This document shows positions 30,299-38,659 of a stretch of DNA of 43,070 nt, piece by piece. The notes beneath the pieces are model-generated. The model saw only the letters and a program-made list of their open reading frames with translations. It made no database searches and had not been told where the DNA came from. Location of the stretch: assembly GCA_024277525.1 (NCBI GenBank), contig JAJRUZ010000084.1:1-43070 (forward strand), written 5' to 3'. Both the position numbers and the translations under genes were made by a program. Position 1 is the first letter of the stretch, and each line of letters starts with the position of its first letter. Source of the stretch: Caldifarciminota bacterium (lineage in GTDB: Bacteria > Hydrothermota > Hydrothermia > Hydrothermales > JAJRUZ01).

Positions 30299-32676
30299 AC
30301 CTTTGAAAATTTATCAAAATCAAGTATTTTATTTGCGAGCAATTTTATGTCCTTAGATTTTATATTCTTAAAATTGTTTAATAAAAACTCATCAAAGTCC
30401 TCTCCGAGTCCTGTATAAATATAAAAACCTTCATAAAAACTTCTGGTTTCCGGATTTTCAAGACGCCTTGACATATTTCCGATAAAGGAATTAATCGCAA
30501 TTTCAAATTCGTCTTTATTTATCCTTCTTTTTATGTTATTAAACTCTTTTTTTAAAGCATTTATCACTCTATCTATACCCTGTTTTGAAGTCCCAATCTC
30601 AAAATAAAAAATAAGATAACCTGGGAAAATTTTTATTCCTGAATATAATCTATATGAAAGACCGAGTCTCTCCCTTATGCCTTCCTGCATTTTATCACTT
30701 AAAATCAAAGCAAGTGCAATATACTTCAAAACATCCTCTCTTTTTTCAAATTTAAAAATGCGTCCGCCTATTATGTAACTTTGTAATCTATCCGTGTAAA
30801 TGGTATCATTAAATATTGTATTATTGAATTCTAAAGTCCTTCCTTTTCTATTTTCCGAGAATTTCAAAAGTTCTTTTTCAAAATTTTTATCTTTTTTTGA
30901 AGATTCATAAGTTATAATAATGTTTTCTTTTTTAAATATATTTTTCGCATAACCATAAAGGTCATCGGGTGTTATGCTTTCAATTTCATCTATCTCACCG
31001 TATAGGGACCTTTTCAATCTTTCTTTAAAAATCCTCTTTTCAAATTCATCCCATGCTTCTTGTCTCGGATCATTCTCTGCAAGGTTTTTGACAAAAATTG
31101 CCTCCTTTTTCGCCTTATTGAAAGAAAAAGAATCAATTTCGGGATTTAAAATTTCTCCGAGAATATCCAACACATCTTTTCTTTTATCCGAGGGAAATAC
31201 AATCCTTATATATGCAAAATCTCTTCTGTGATAATAGTCATCAAACGGAATATAAGGATTATCGCAACTTTTTATCTTTAAACCGAGTGAATCAGTTTTA
31301 TCTTTTATTTTTTCATTCCAGATTGCTCTGAAAAACACTTGAGAGAGACCGTTTTTGCCCTTCGGCTCATAAAAGATTCTCTTTTTTAAAAGAATATGAA
31401 TTGCCTCAGGGAATATTTCTGCCTTTTTTTCCTCCTCGGGTTTATTTATTACAAAAATTGTCCTTTTATTTTTAAACACTTCTTTCCAAAAATCCGAAAA
31501 GCTTTCAAAATTAATGTTTTTAATTTGAGAATAAATCTTTTCCTTAATAAAAGGGTCATCATAAATAAGGTAATCAGTTTCATAAAAGATTGAATAAACA
31601 GGGTCAAGGTCTTCATAAATTTTTCTGCTTAAAATTTTGTTTTTTATCTTCTTGAAATCACTTTTTTTCAAATTTTTTAAAAATTCAATCACAAATTCTT
31701 TAAGTTTCACCTCATAAATAAAAAGGGAATCAAAATTATTAAATTTTTTAAGGGTAATTTTAAAAAGTGAAATACCGAATTTCCTTTTTGTTTCATATGA
31801 AAAGCCTGCATTCATGACTTTTTTATTTTCCTGAACAAATTTTTTCAATCCTTTGTCAGAATTCAAAAGCTCTTCAAGTATGATAAAATAAGGAGAAGAG
31901 GGATGATTTAAAGGAACGGAATTGTATGCAACAAAAATATATGAATTTTTAAGGTCAGGGATTTTAAAAAAAATTTTTTCATTCAAAAACTTTTGAATTG
32001 CAGTATTTTCTTTTATTGTAATTTCTCTCGGTTTTTCTTTACCGTAAACTTTTTTTAAAAAATCAACAAATTTTCTTTCATCTATATCCCCTTTTGCAAG
32101 AATTATCATGTTATTCGGGACATAAAATTTCTTATAAAATTTGATTAATCTTTCCTTTTTAAGATTTTTAATAGTTCTTTCATAACCGATTACAGGGTGA
32201 GAATAATTTGTTCCTTGGTATATAATGGAATCTACTTTTTCTTTAACCACATTAAATTCTCTTGCTCTGTCCTGAATCATCTCCTGAATCACAACTTCCT
32301 TTTCTTTTGCAAATTCTTTATCAGGAAATGTTGATTTAAAAAGCATTAAATATAAAAGATATACCCCTTCCTTCCAGCTTTTATCAGGACCTGAGAAAAA
32401 ATAAGCAGTATAATCTTCCCTTGTAAAAGCATTTACATATAATCCGAGTTTATCAAAATTTTTTCTCAATTCTTCTCTTGAGAATCTTTCATTTCCGTCA
32501 AAAAGCATGTGTTCTAAAAAATGTGTGAGTCCTTCGTTTCCTTTTTCTTCGTTAAAGCTTCCTGAATTTACGAGAATGAGAAATGTAAAAACCTTCGTAT
32601 TTTCTCTTTTTTCATAAAATACTTTTAGACCGTTTGAAAATTCAAAAGTTAAAAAAGAAAAAAGAATTAAAAACAT
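30280..32676 (-). CDS. Two-domain M16 zinc metallopeptidase
   Basis: A 798-residue secreted protease with both M16 halves on one chain. A short hydrophobic N-terminus serves as signal. The zinc site H-F-L-E-H lies near residue 50, with the third ligand Glu in the later K-E-V-V-I-Q-E-M segment. The second half has the R/Y element (I-R-E-R-L-G-L-S-Y-R-L-Y-S-G). This contrasts with the split pair at 2487-5024 and gives three M16 genes in the window. A GGAGGTG site precedes the ATG. Four bases (32677-32680) separate it from the acyltransferase gene's end, so it is third in the fabI operon. Confidence 0.88.
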   Translation of the reverse strand: MFLILFSFLTFEFSNGLKVFYEKRENTKVFTFLILVNSGSFNEEKGNEGLTHFLEHMLFDGNERFSREELRKNFDKLGLYVNAFTREDYTAYFFSGPDKSWKEGVYLLYLMLFKSTFPDKEFAKEKEVVIQEMIQDRAREFNVVKEKVDSIIYQGTNYSHPVIGYERTIKNLKKERLIKFYKKFYVPNNMIILAKGDIDERKFVDFLKKVYGKEKPREITIKENTAIQKFLNEKIFFKIPDLKNSYIFVAYNSVPLNHPSSPYFIILEELLNSDKGLKKFVQENKKVMNAGFSYETKRKFGISLFKITLKKFNNFDSLFIYEVKLKEFVIEFLKNLKKSDFKKIKNKILSRKIYEDLDPVYSIFYETDYLIYDDPFIKEKIYSQIKNINFESFSDFWKEVFKNKRTIFVINKPEEEKKAEIFPEAIHILLKKRIFYEPKGKNGLSQVFFRAIWNEKIKDKTDSLGLKIKSCDNPYIPFDDYYHRRDFAYIRIVFPSDKRKDVLDILGEILNPEIDSFSFNKAKKEAIFVKNLAENDPRQEAWDEFEKRIFKERLKRSLYGEIDEIESITPDDLYGYAKNIFKKENIIITYESSKKDKNFEKELLKFSENRKGRTLEFNNTIFNDTIYTDRLQSYIIGGRIFKFEKREDVLKYIALALILSDKMQEGIRERLGLSYRLYSGIKIFPGYLIFYFEIGTSKQGIDRVINALKKEFNNIKRRINKDEFEIAINSFIGNMSRRLENPETRSFYEGFYIYTGLGEDFDEFLLNNFKNIKSKDIKLLANKILDFDKFSKVYLIGK

Positions 32677-32679
32677 GCT

Positions 32680-33309
32680 TTACACCTCCTTTTTAAGGTG
32701 TTTTTCTGCAATTTTATTTACTTCTTTAAGGAATTCTGTAAAAAGTTCCGGTTCTATCATTTTTTTATCATAAATGTAAAAAGGAGAAGAAATAAAAATA
32801 AGACATTTTGAAAATGGTAAAGGTATTTTAAATTTATCCCATGATTTAAGTTCAATTTTTTTATCACATGCAACTCCTACAAGATAAATCGGAGTTTTGG
32901 ATAGATATGATATATAAAGTGCCCCTTCCTTAAAAACTTCGCGCGGTCCCCTGGGTCCATCAGGAGTTATAGCAGCATATCCTTCATTTTTTAACACTCT
33001 TATCATTTTTTTCAGACCTTTGTCTCCTAATTTTGAACTTGAACCCCTTACAGGTACAAATCCAAAAGTTTGTAAAGGTTTGATTAAAAGTTCTCCATCT
33101 TTTGATAAAGAAACAAGTATATGAATTTTTTTATTTCTATACATGTAAATCAAGGGGAAAAAAGAAGAGTGCCAAAAACAGAAAATAGCTCTTTTATCAG
33201 GAAATTTCCCTATTTGTTTAAATTTTATTGTTTTGCAGATAAAATAATAAATAAGTTGCGCAAAACCTTGAGTTAAACGTACCAAGAAAGCATCTTTTCG
33301 TGAATTCAT
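32680..33309 (-). CDS. DUF374 lysophospholipid acyltransferase-like protein
   Basis: A 209-residue protein of the DUF374/LPLAT group. It shows C-F-W-H-S (in place of the H-x4-D acyltransferase box), S-L-S-K-D-G-E, F-V-P-V-R-G-S-S-S and I-T-P-D-G-P-R-G-P, which is the DUF374 signature. Members are thought to acylate lipid A precursors or lysophospholipids at the inner membrane; an amphipathic N-terminal segment may anchor it. The start overlaps the enoyl reductase gene by 4 bases, a sensible pairing of fatty acid synthesis and use. Confidence 0.8.
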   Translation of the reverse strand: MNSRKDAFLVRLTQGFAQLIYYFICKTIKFKQIGKFPDKRAIFCFWHSSFFPLIYMYRNKKIHILVSLSKDGELLIKPLQTFGFVPVRGSSSKLGDKGLKKMIRVLKNEGYAAITPDGPRGPREVFKEGALYISYLSKTPIYLVGVACDKKIELKSWDKFKIPLPFSKCLIFISSPFYIYDKKMIEPELFTEFLKEVNKIAEKHLKKEV

Positions 33310-34085
33310 CCTGAAAGGGACTCTCCTCCGTCAACCTTTATCACATTTCCCGTAATCCATTGAGCTTCGGGTAAGGAAAGGATATAAATAGCTTTTGCAA
33401 CATCCATGGGCTGTGTTAATCTGCCAGAAACATTTATTCTTTTTGCAAATTCAAGCATTTCTTTCCAGTTAGGAAGTTTCCTTAAAGCAGGGGTGTCGGT
33501 TATACCTGCCTGAATAGCATTGCAGGTTATCCCGTATTTTGCGAGTTCAAAGGCGAGTTGTCTTATATGTGCTTCAAGAGAAGCCTTTGCAGCAGAGACG
33601 GCACCATAATAATCCCATACCTTATGAGCTCCCATACTTGTCATTGCGAAAATTCTTGAACCTTTTCCGAGTAATCTTTTCTCAAAAAGGTCAGCAACCC
33701 ACCACACAAGGGAATGCCCCATTACCTCAACAGTCATTACCATATCCTTGGGTCTCAGTCTATTTTCACCTGTATAATGCTTTAAAGTACCGAAGGCAAG
33801 TGAATGTAAAAAAATTTTTATATATTTATTCTCTTTTTTCAAAATTTTTTCAATCTCATTTATAACCTTTTTTCTTTTCTCATGATCAGCTGCATTTATA
33901 TTAAAAAATTTAACAAATACACCCTTGGATTCTATCTCTTTTATAAGTTCTCTAACCTGCTTCATTGTGCTTTTTCTGTCTAAATGAACACCGAATATAT
34001 TCATGCCTTTTTCAGCAAGATAAAGAGAAGTAGCCTTTCCGAAGCCACTTGAGGAACCGAGTATTAAAGCGAATTCTCCTTTCAT
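33306..34085 (-). CDS. fabI: Enoyl-ACP reductase of the SDR type (FabI/FabL-like)
   Basis: A 259-residue Rossmann enzyme reducing enoyl-ACP in the last step of fatty acid elongation. The nucleotide motif is G-S-S-S-G-F-G-K-A near residue 10. The active site reads D-Y-Y-G-A-V-S-A-A-K, a Tyr-x6-Lys spacing that marks enoyl reductases rather than Tyr-x3-Lys ketoreductases. The G-S-S-S-G-F-G loop and G-x-L-T-Q-P-x-D-V-A end look more FabL-like than classical FabI. The gene heads an operon with DUF374 and M16 genes. The start has no Shine-Dalgarno site and is preceded by T-arm-like copy d and a good promoter. Confidence 0.8.
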   Translation of the reverse strand: MKGEFALILGSSSGFGKATSLYLAEKGMNIFGVHLDRKSTMKQVRELIKEIESKGVFVKFFNINAADHEKRKKVINEIEKILKKENKYIKIFLHSLAFGTLKHYTGENRLRPKDMVMTVEVMGHSLVWWVADLFEKRLLGKGSRIFAMTSMGAHKVWDYYGAVSAAKASLEAHIRQLAFELAKYGITCNAIQAGITDTPALRKLPNWKEMLEFAKRINVSGRLTQPMDVAKAIYILSLPEAQWITGNVIKVDGGESLSG

Positions 34086-34102
34086 GATTTTTTCAATTTT
34101 GG

Positions 34103-34115
34103 GGGATTTGAACCT
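34103..34115 (-). promoter_or_regulatory. T-arm-like leader hairpin, copy d (degenerate)
   Basis: Minus strand AGGTTCAAATCCC: the T-loop is intact but the outer pair of the GGG/CCC stem is A/C, so only two pairs form. It ends 17 bases before the fabI-like ATG and begins 5 bases after the -10. Confidence 0.45.
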
Positions 34116-34120
34116 TTTTA

Positions 34121-34149
34121 ATTTTAATATAGCAGGAACATCAACTCAA
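34121..34149 (-). promoter_or_regulatory. Promoter of the enoyl reductase operon
   Basis: On the minus strand TTGAGT (34149-34144), 17 bases, TAAAAT (34126-34121). The predicted start coincides with the first bases of the T-arm-like element. Confidence 0.5.
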
Positions 34150-34178
34150 AACAAGATTACAATCAAATTATTAAAGAA

Positions 34179-34368
34179 TGAAGCCCCCCTTAAATTGGAC
34201 AAAATTAAGATTATGGTTATAAAATAAAAAGGGAGAAGAAAAATGAGAAGGAAATATAAAATAGAACTGAATAAACTCCTTTCAAAATACACCCGGTACT
34301 ATAACTCAAAAAGACCACACTCAAGTTTAAACTTTAAACCCCCCAATGAAATATTTTATAATAAAAAT
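34179..34368 (+). mobile_element. Internally deleted insertion sequence, transposase remnant
   Basis: A short ORF (ATG 34243, with GGGAGAAG upstream) encodes N-terminal residues that could come from an IS orfA (MRRKYK) joined directly to the C-terminal DDE-integrase block Y-Y-N-S-K-R-P-H-S-S-L-N, followed by P-P-N-E-I-F, of IS3/IS481-type transposases. The catalytic core is missing. TGAAGCCCCCC and TTGGACAAAA at 34179-34204 look like an IS left end. After about 34368 the frame is probably not coding, because the rplT promoter lies in it. Dead element, probably a deletion derivative. Confidence 0.55.
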
Positions 34369-34422
34369 ACTAATTTTAAATGTCCAAAAATATATATTAT
34401 TTGTTTTAAATCCCACAACATA

Positions 34423-34451
34423 TTGAAATTTTCTCTTATTAAAGATATAAT
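34423..34451 (+). promoter_or_regulatory. Promoter of the rplT-pheST operon
   Basis: TTGAAA (34423-34428), 17 bases, TATAAT (34446-34451), the best consensus promoter in the window. AAAGAT and ATCTTT flank the -10 as inverted arms (34441-34464) and could be an operator. It sits inside the 3' part of the transposase remnant's open frame. Confidence 0.6.
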
Positions 34452-34494
34452 AAAAATCATCTTTTTATAAAAAAAATTAAAAAAGGAGGTGAAA

Positions 34495-34848
34495 ATGCGC
34501 GTTAAAGGCGGACCACACACAAAACGAAGACATAAAAAAATCAGAAAAATGGCTCGTGGCTATTACGGACAAAAATCAAGCACATTTAAAAAAGCCAATG
34601 AGGCTGTTCTTAAATCATTAAGATATGCCTACAGACACCGAAAAGAAAGAAAAAGAGAATTCAGAAGACTCTGGATAACAAGGATAAATGCGGCATGCAG
34701 AAATCTGGGAGTTAAATACAGTGAATTTATTAATAAACTGAAAGAAAAAGGAATTGAAATAAACAGAAAAATGCTTGCATACCTTGCAGTAAGTGAACCC
34801 GAAAGTTTTAAAGAAATTGTAAATAAAGCATTCGCAGATGGAAATTGA
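34495..34848 (+). CDS. rplT: 50S ribosomal protein L20
   Basis: A 117-residue ribosomal protein: M-R-V-K-G-G, H-T-K-R-R-H-K-K-I, A-R-G-Y-Y-G-Q-K-S, then L-W-I-T-R-I-N-A-A, all L20 hallmarks. L20 binds 23S rRNA early in 50S assembly. ATG 34495 is chosen because AAGGAGG lies at 34483-34489; the GTG at 34489 is within the ribosome site. infC and rpmI, usually just upstream, are absent here; an IS remnant takes their place. The end overlaps pheS by 11 bases. Confidence 0.97.
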   Translation: MRVKGGPHTKRRHKKIRKMARGYYGQKSSTFKKANEAVLKSLRYAYRHRKERKREFRRLWITRINAACRNLGVKYSEFINKLKEKGIEINRKMLAYLAVSEPESFKEIVNKAFADGN

Positions 34849-35821
34849 AAGATTATTAGAAGAAGCAAAAAAAGAACTCGAAGAGATAAAAAGCCCGGAG
34901 GATTTAGAAAAAATCAGAATTAAGTATCTCGGAAGAAAAGGAGAACTTAAAAAACTTTTTGAGAATTTAAAAAATATTCAACCCGAGAAAAGAAAAGAAT
35001 ACGGAAGAAAATTAAATGAATTGAAAATTTTTCTTGAAGAAGAAATCAGAAAAAGAAGGGAAAGATTTGAAAAAAAAGAAAAGAAGGAAATTGACCCGAC
35101 TTTACCCGGTGTTTATAAGGAAAGAGGCTATCTGCATATTTTAAAAGAAGAAATAAAAAGAATAGAAGAAATCCTTGTAGGACTCTGCTTTGAAATTGAA
35201 AAGGGACCGGAAATTGAAACAGAGTTTAATAATTTTGAAGCACTTAATATTCCGGAACATCACCCTGCAAGGGATATGCAGGCAACACTCTTCCTTGAAA
35301 AAGAAAAAATAATTTTAAGAACACATACTTCACCCATTCAGATAAGAACCATGCTTAAAAAGAGACCACCCATAAGAATATGCGCTCCCGGAAGGGTATA
35401 CAGAAGGGATGCGTTTGATGCCTCTCATTCACCTGTCTTCCATCAGGTTGAAGGTCTGTATATTGATAAAGATGTAACATTTTCAAATTTAAAAGGAACA
35501 ATGGAAATTTTTTTAAGAGAATATTTTGAAAAAAAAGACCTTGAAATAAAATTTGCACCTTCTTATTTCCCTTTTACAGAACCATCTGCAGAAGTTGCTA
35601 TTCTATGGGAAAGAAACGGAAAAAAGGAATTTCTTGAAGTTGCGGGATGCGGGATGGTCCATCCGAATGTCTTAAAAAATTGCAATATTGACCCTGAAGA
35701 ATGGAACGGATACGCATTTGGCATGGGAGTTGAAAGATTATGCATGGTAAAATACTCAATACCTGATATAAGACTGTTCTTTGAAAATGAAAAAAGATTC
35801 TTAAAACAGTTTTCTTTTTAA
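34838..35821 (+). CDS. pheS: Phenylalanine--tRNA ligase alpha subunit
   Basis: A 327-residue class II synthetase catalytic subunit. An N-terminal coiled coil (about 1-85) binds tRNA; motif 2 lies in the segment P-G-R-V-Y-R-R-D-A-F-D-A-S-H; motif 3 is G-x-G-V-E-R-L; F-P-F-T-E-P-S-A-E-V and V-A-G-C-G-M-V-H-P are PheS-specific. Length is normal. Coupled to rplT and followed one base later by pheT. Confidence 0.96.
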   Translation: MEIERLLEEAKKELEEIKSPEDLEKIRIKYLGRKGELKKLFENLKNIQPEKRKEYGRKLNELKIFLEEEIRKRRERFEKKEKKEIDPTLPGVYKERGYLHILKEEIKRIEEILVGLCFEIEKGPEIETEFNNFEALNIPEHHPARDMQATLFLEKEKIILRTHTSPIQIRTMLKKRPPIRICAPGRVYRRDAFDASHSPVFHQVEGLYIDKDVTFSNLKGTMEIFLREYFEKKDLEIKFAPSYFPFTEPSAEVAILWERNGKKEFLEVAGCGMVHPNVLKNCNIDPEEWNGYAFGMGVERLCMVKYSIPDIRLFFENEKRFLKQFSF

Positions 35822-35822
35822 A

Positions 35823-38147
35823 ATGAGAATAACTTATAACTGGTTAAAGGAATATATAGACCTTTCGGCTTCTCCCCATGAATTAATTGACATTTTTGAG
35901 AATCTCGGAATGCCGGTTGAGGAATTTGTTGATTTTAGAAAAGGGAAAGAGAATATAAAAGTTGCGGAGATAACAGAAATAAAAAAACACGAAAGAACTG
36001 ATAAACTTTTTGTGCTTAAGTTGAAAACAAAGGATGAAGAAGTCCAGGTTGTATCGGGTGCTCCTTATCTTGAAACAGGTAAAAAAGTTATTTATGCTCC
36101 GCCCGGAACAGAACTTTTAAATTATAAAGTTGATGTAAGGGAAATAAGAGGGATTAAATCTTTCGGCACTCTCTTATCCGAAGAGGAATTGGGACTTGCG
36201 GATAAAAGTAAAACAATAATTTACCTTGATAGGTCAGTTAGTCTGAAGGCTGACCCCTTTGAAATTCTCGGCATAAACGATTATATCTATGAGCTTGAAA
36301 TATACCCGAACAGACCCGATCTTCTCGGAATTATCGGAATAGCAAGGGATTTATCTGCTTATTTGAATAAAGAATTGAAAATCCCGGAAATTAAAAAAAT
36401 TAAAGAAGAGGAAATTGATTTTAAAATTGAAATAGATGAAGATGCACCGTGTTACAGGTACATCGGACTTTTAATTAAAGATTTAAAAGTAAAGAAAAGT
36501 CCACAGAAAATAAAATATCGCTTACATCTTGCGGGTCTGAGAAGTATAAATTCTGTTGTGGATGCAACAAATTATGTGATGCTTGAAACAGGGCAACCCC
36601 TTCATGCTTTTGATTTAGCAAAGATAGAAGAAAAAATTGTTGTAAGAAATGCAAAAAAGGGAGAGAGGTTATTGTGCCTTGATGAAAAAGAAAGAATTTT
36701 AGATGAAAACATAATGGTAATTGCGGACAAAGAAAAACCTCTTGCAATTGCCGGAATTATAGGAGGAGAAGATTCGGGTGTAAATGAAAGTACCGTATCC
36801 ATCCTTTGTGAGAGTGCATTTTTTGATAGAATAAACATAAGAAAATCTTCAAAATCCTTGAATATTCAAACGGAATCTTCATACAGATTTGAGAGAGGGG
36901 CGGATTTTGAAATGGTAAAATATGCAATTTACAGACTAAGGGATATTATTCTTGAAACATCGGGAGGTATTCCATATAAGCCTGTTGATGTTATTAAAAA
37001 AGAAATAAAAAGCAAAAAAGTGTTTCTCAGGGAAGATAAGTTAAAGAAAATTCTCGGACATGAGTTTAATTTAAATATCGCAAACAGAATATTGAAAAGG
37101 CTTTATTTCAAAACCGAAATTAAGGATAAGAAAATAGAAGCCGAAGTTCCGACTTTCAGAAGGGATATTGAAATTGAAGAAGATTTAATTGAAGAAATAG
37201 CCAGGTTACACGGCTATGAAAAATTTAAATCAGAGCCTGAAAAAGTGAGCGGATTTGTGGGAAAAAGAGAGAATTTTGAAGACAGAATAAGGGAACATTT
37301 CAAAGGTGAGGGCTTTCTCGAGTGTTTCTCCTTGTCCCTCATAGATGAAAAAGAAGCAAAACTTATATGTGATAGGTATTTGAAAATTAAAAATCCGCTT
37401 TCGGAAAGATTCTCGGTCCTAAGACCTTCGCTTTTACCTTCCCTGCTCTTCAGTTTAAAAAACAATTTAAGAAAAGGAGAAAAAGTGAGCAAGCTTTTTG
37501 AAACAGGAAAGGTCTTTTATGCGGATTATTCTTAAAAAGAAAAATTAGGACTGCTTTTGATTTCTTTAAATTATGAAAACTGGATTAAAGAAGAAAAAAA
37601 AGACATATATTTTGAACTGAAAGGAATTATAGAGAGTTTTCTTGAAAAATTTGGTGAAGAGATTGTTTTTGAGGAAAGTGAAAGAACTTATTTTGACTTT
37701 TGTGCAAAAATAATAATGAAAAATGAAGAAATAGGTGTTATAGGAATCGTCTCTGAAGATATTAAAAAGTTTTATGACCTAAAGGACGAAATTGCATTCG
37801 GAGAGATAAGCATTGAAAAATTGAGGAAGAAAGGAAGGGTCATTTACGAGCCCCTTCCGGTTTACCCTTCTCTTTCAAGGGATCTTTCATTTGTAGGACC
37901 TGAAAATGTGAAAGCTTCTGTTTTCTTAAAATTGCTAAAAGAATTAAAAAAGGAAACCCTTATAGAAGAATTCAGGTTAATAGATGTTTATAAAGGAAAA
38001 CCTTTAAAGCAGGGAGAAAAAAATTTCACATTCAGGGTATATTTCAGAAGTCCTGAGAGGACGCTCAAGGAAAGAGATGTGGACAAAGAGGTGGAAAAAA
38101 TAGTAAAATATATAAAGGAAAAAACCGGATTCAGGCTGAGGGGATAG
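35823..38147 (+). CDS. pheT: Phenylalanine--tRNA ligase beta subunit, interrupted by an in-frame TAA
   Basis: The frame opens at ATG 35823 with R-I-T-Y-N-W-L-K-E-Y-I, then the EMAP-like tRNA-binding domain (near 40-150), B3/B4 editing domain and B5 domain. At codon 571 (37533-37535) it meets TAA after F-Y-A-D-Y-S, then continues in the same frame with K-E-K-L-G and the rest, including the C-terminal FDX-ACB anticodon-binding domain (Y-P-S-L-S-R-D-L-S-F), to TAG 38145-38147. Total 774 codons, normal for PheT. The second part could only start at TTG 37557, with no ribosome site. The gene is essential, so readthrough, a split protein or a consensus error (GAA to TAA) must be considered. Confidence 0.92.
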
Positions 38148-38159
38148 GGTTCGAATCCC
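38147..38159 (+). promoter_or_regulatory. T-arm-like hairpin, copy e
   Basis: GGGTTCGAATCCC begins on the last base of the pheT stop codon: GGG/CCC stem, T-loop TTCGAAT. The preceding 60 bases are pheT coding sequence, so it cannot be a tRNA. It ends 15 bases before the GTG and 18 bases before the ATG of the next gene. No promoter is visible, so here the element would be internal to an operon or a site of processing. Confidence 0.5.
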
Positions 38160-38174
38160 GAAACTTTTACTTTC

Positions 38175-38372
38175 GTGATGGAGGAGATGAAAATGGATGA
38201 AATTTTAATCAAACTTGAAGGCAAAATTGAGGAACTGGTTTCCAAAATCAGAGAATATAAGACAAAATGTGAAAATCTTGAAAGGGAAAACTCCGAATTA
38301 AAGGAAAAACTGGAAACAACCCAGAGAAAAATAGAAGGATTGCTTGAAAAAATGAAAGACATAGAGGTTTAA
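38175..38372 (+). CDS. ZapB-like coiled-coil protein
   Basis: A 65-residue protein that is almost entirely one heptad-repeat coiled coil (E-L-V-S-K-I-R-E-Y-K, then E-N-L-E-R-E-N-S-E-L-K-E-K-L). Position immediately before zapA and its size suggest a ZapB-type division protein linking ZapA-FtsZ. The start is unclear: GTG 38175 and ATG 38178 come right after T-arm-like copy e, whereas GGAGGAG would serve ATG 38187 or, with better spacing, ATG 38193. Confidence 0.65.
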   Translation: MMEEMKMDEILIKLEGKIEELVSKIREYKTKCENLERENSELKEKLETTQRKIEGLLEKMKDIEV

Positions 38373-38374
38373 GT

Positions 38375-38638
38375 TTGGAAAGAATAAGGGAGATAAACAT
38401 CCGGGGTAAAACATATGAAGTAAGGACGGATTTAAGTGATGAGGACTTATTAAATGTGGTTAAAATTGTGAATGAGGTTCTTGAAGAAAGTGAAAAATCC
38501 CTTGATACGCCTGACTTTGAAATAAAAAGCATAATGGCTTTGCTTACACTTGCTGAGAAGGTATATCTTTGTGAGAAAAGATTTAACTTAACCCAGCAAA
38601 GAATATATGGCTTAATAAAAAGAATAGAAGATATATGA
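38375..38638 (+). CDS. zapA: Cell division protein ZapA
   Basis: An 87-residue protein with the ZapA pattern: I-N-I-R-G-K-T-Y-E-V-R-T (beta hairpin), D-E-D-L-L-N-V-V-K-I-V-N-E, then a long C-terminal helix with K-S-I-M-A-L-L-T-L-A-E-K-V. ZapA cross-links FtsZ filaments at the division site. It starts at TTG 38375, two bases after the coiled-coil gene. Presence between pheT and rny is a common arrangement. Confidence 0.85.
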   Translation: MERIREINIRGKTYEVRTDLSDEDLLNVVKIVNEVLEESEKSLDTPDFEIKSIMALLTLAEKVYLCEKRFNLTQQRIYGLIKRIEDI

Positions 38639-38659
38639 TAAAAAAAAGGGAGAAAAAAA

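Noticed and set aside
34369-34470. C-terminal extension of the transposase remnant
   Set aside because: It is AT-rich, contains the rplT promoter and has no transposase-like residues after the N-E-I-F block.
2622-37535. Genetic code with TAA reassigned to an amino acid
   Set aside because: Most genes here, including pheS, atpB, gdhA and the second M16 gene, end at TAA where the family ends, so TAA works as a stop in general.
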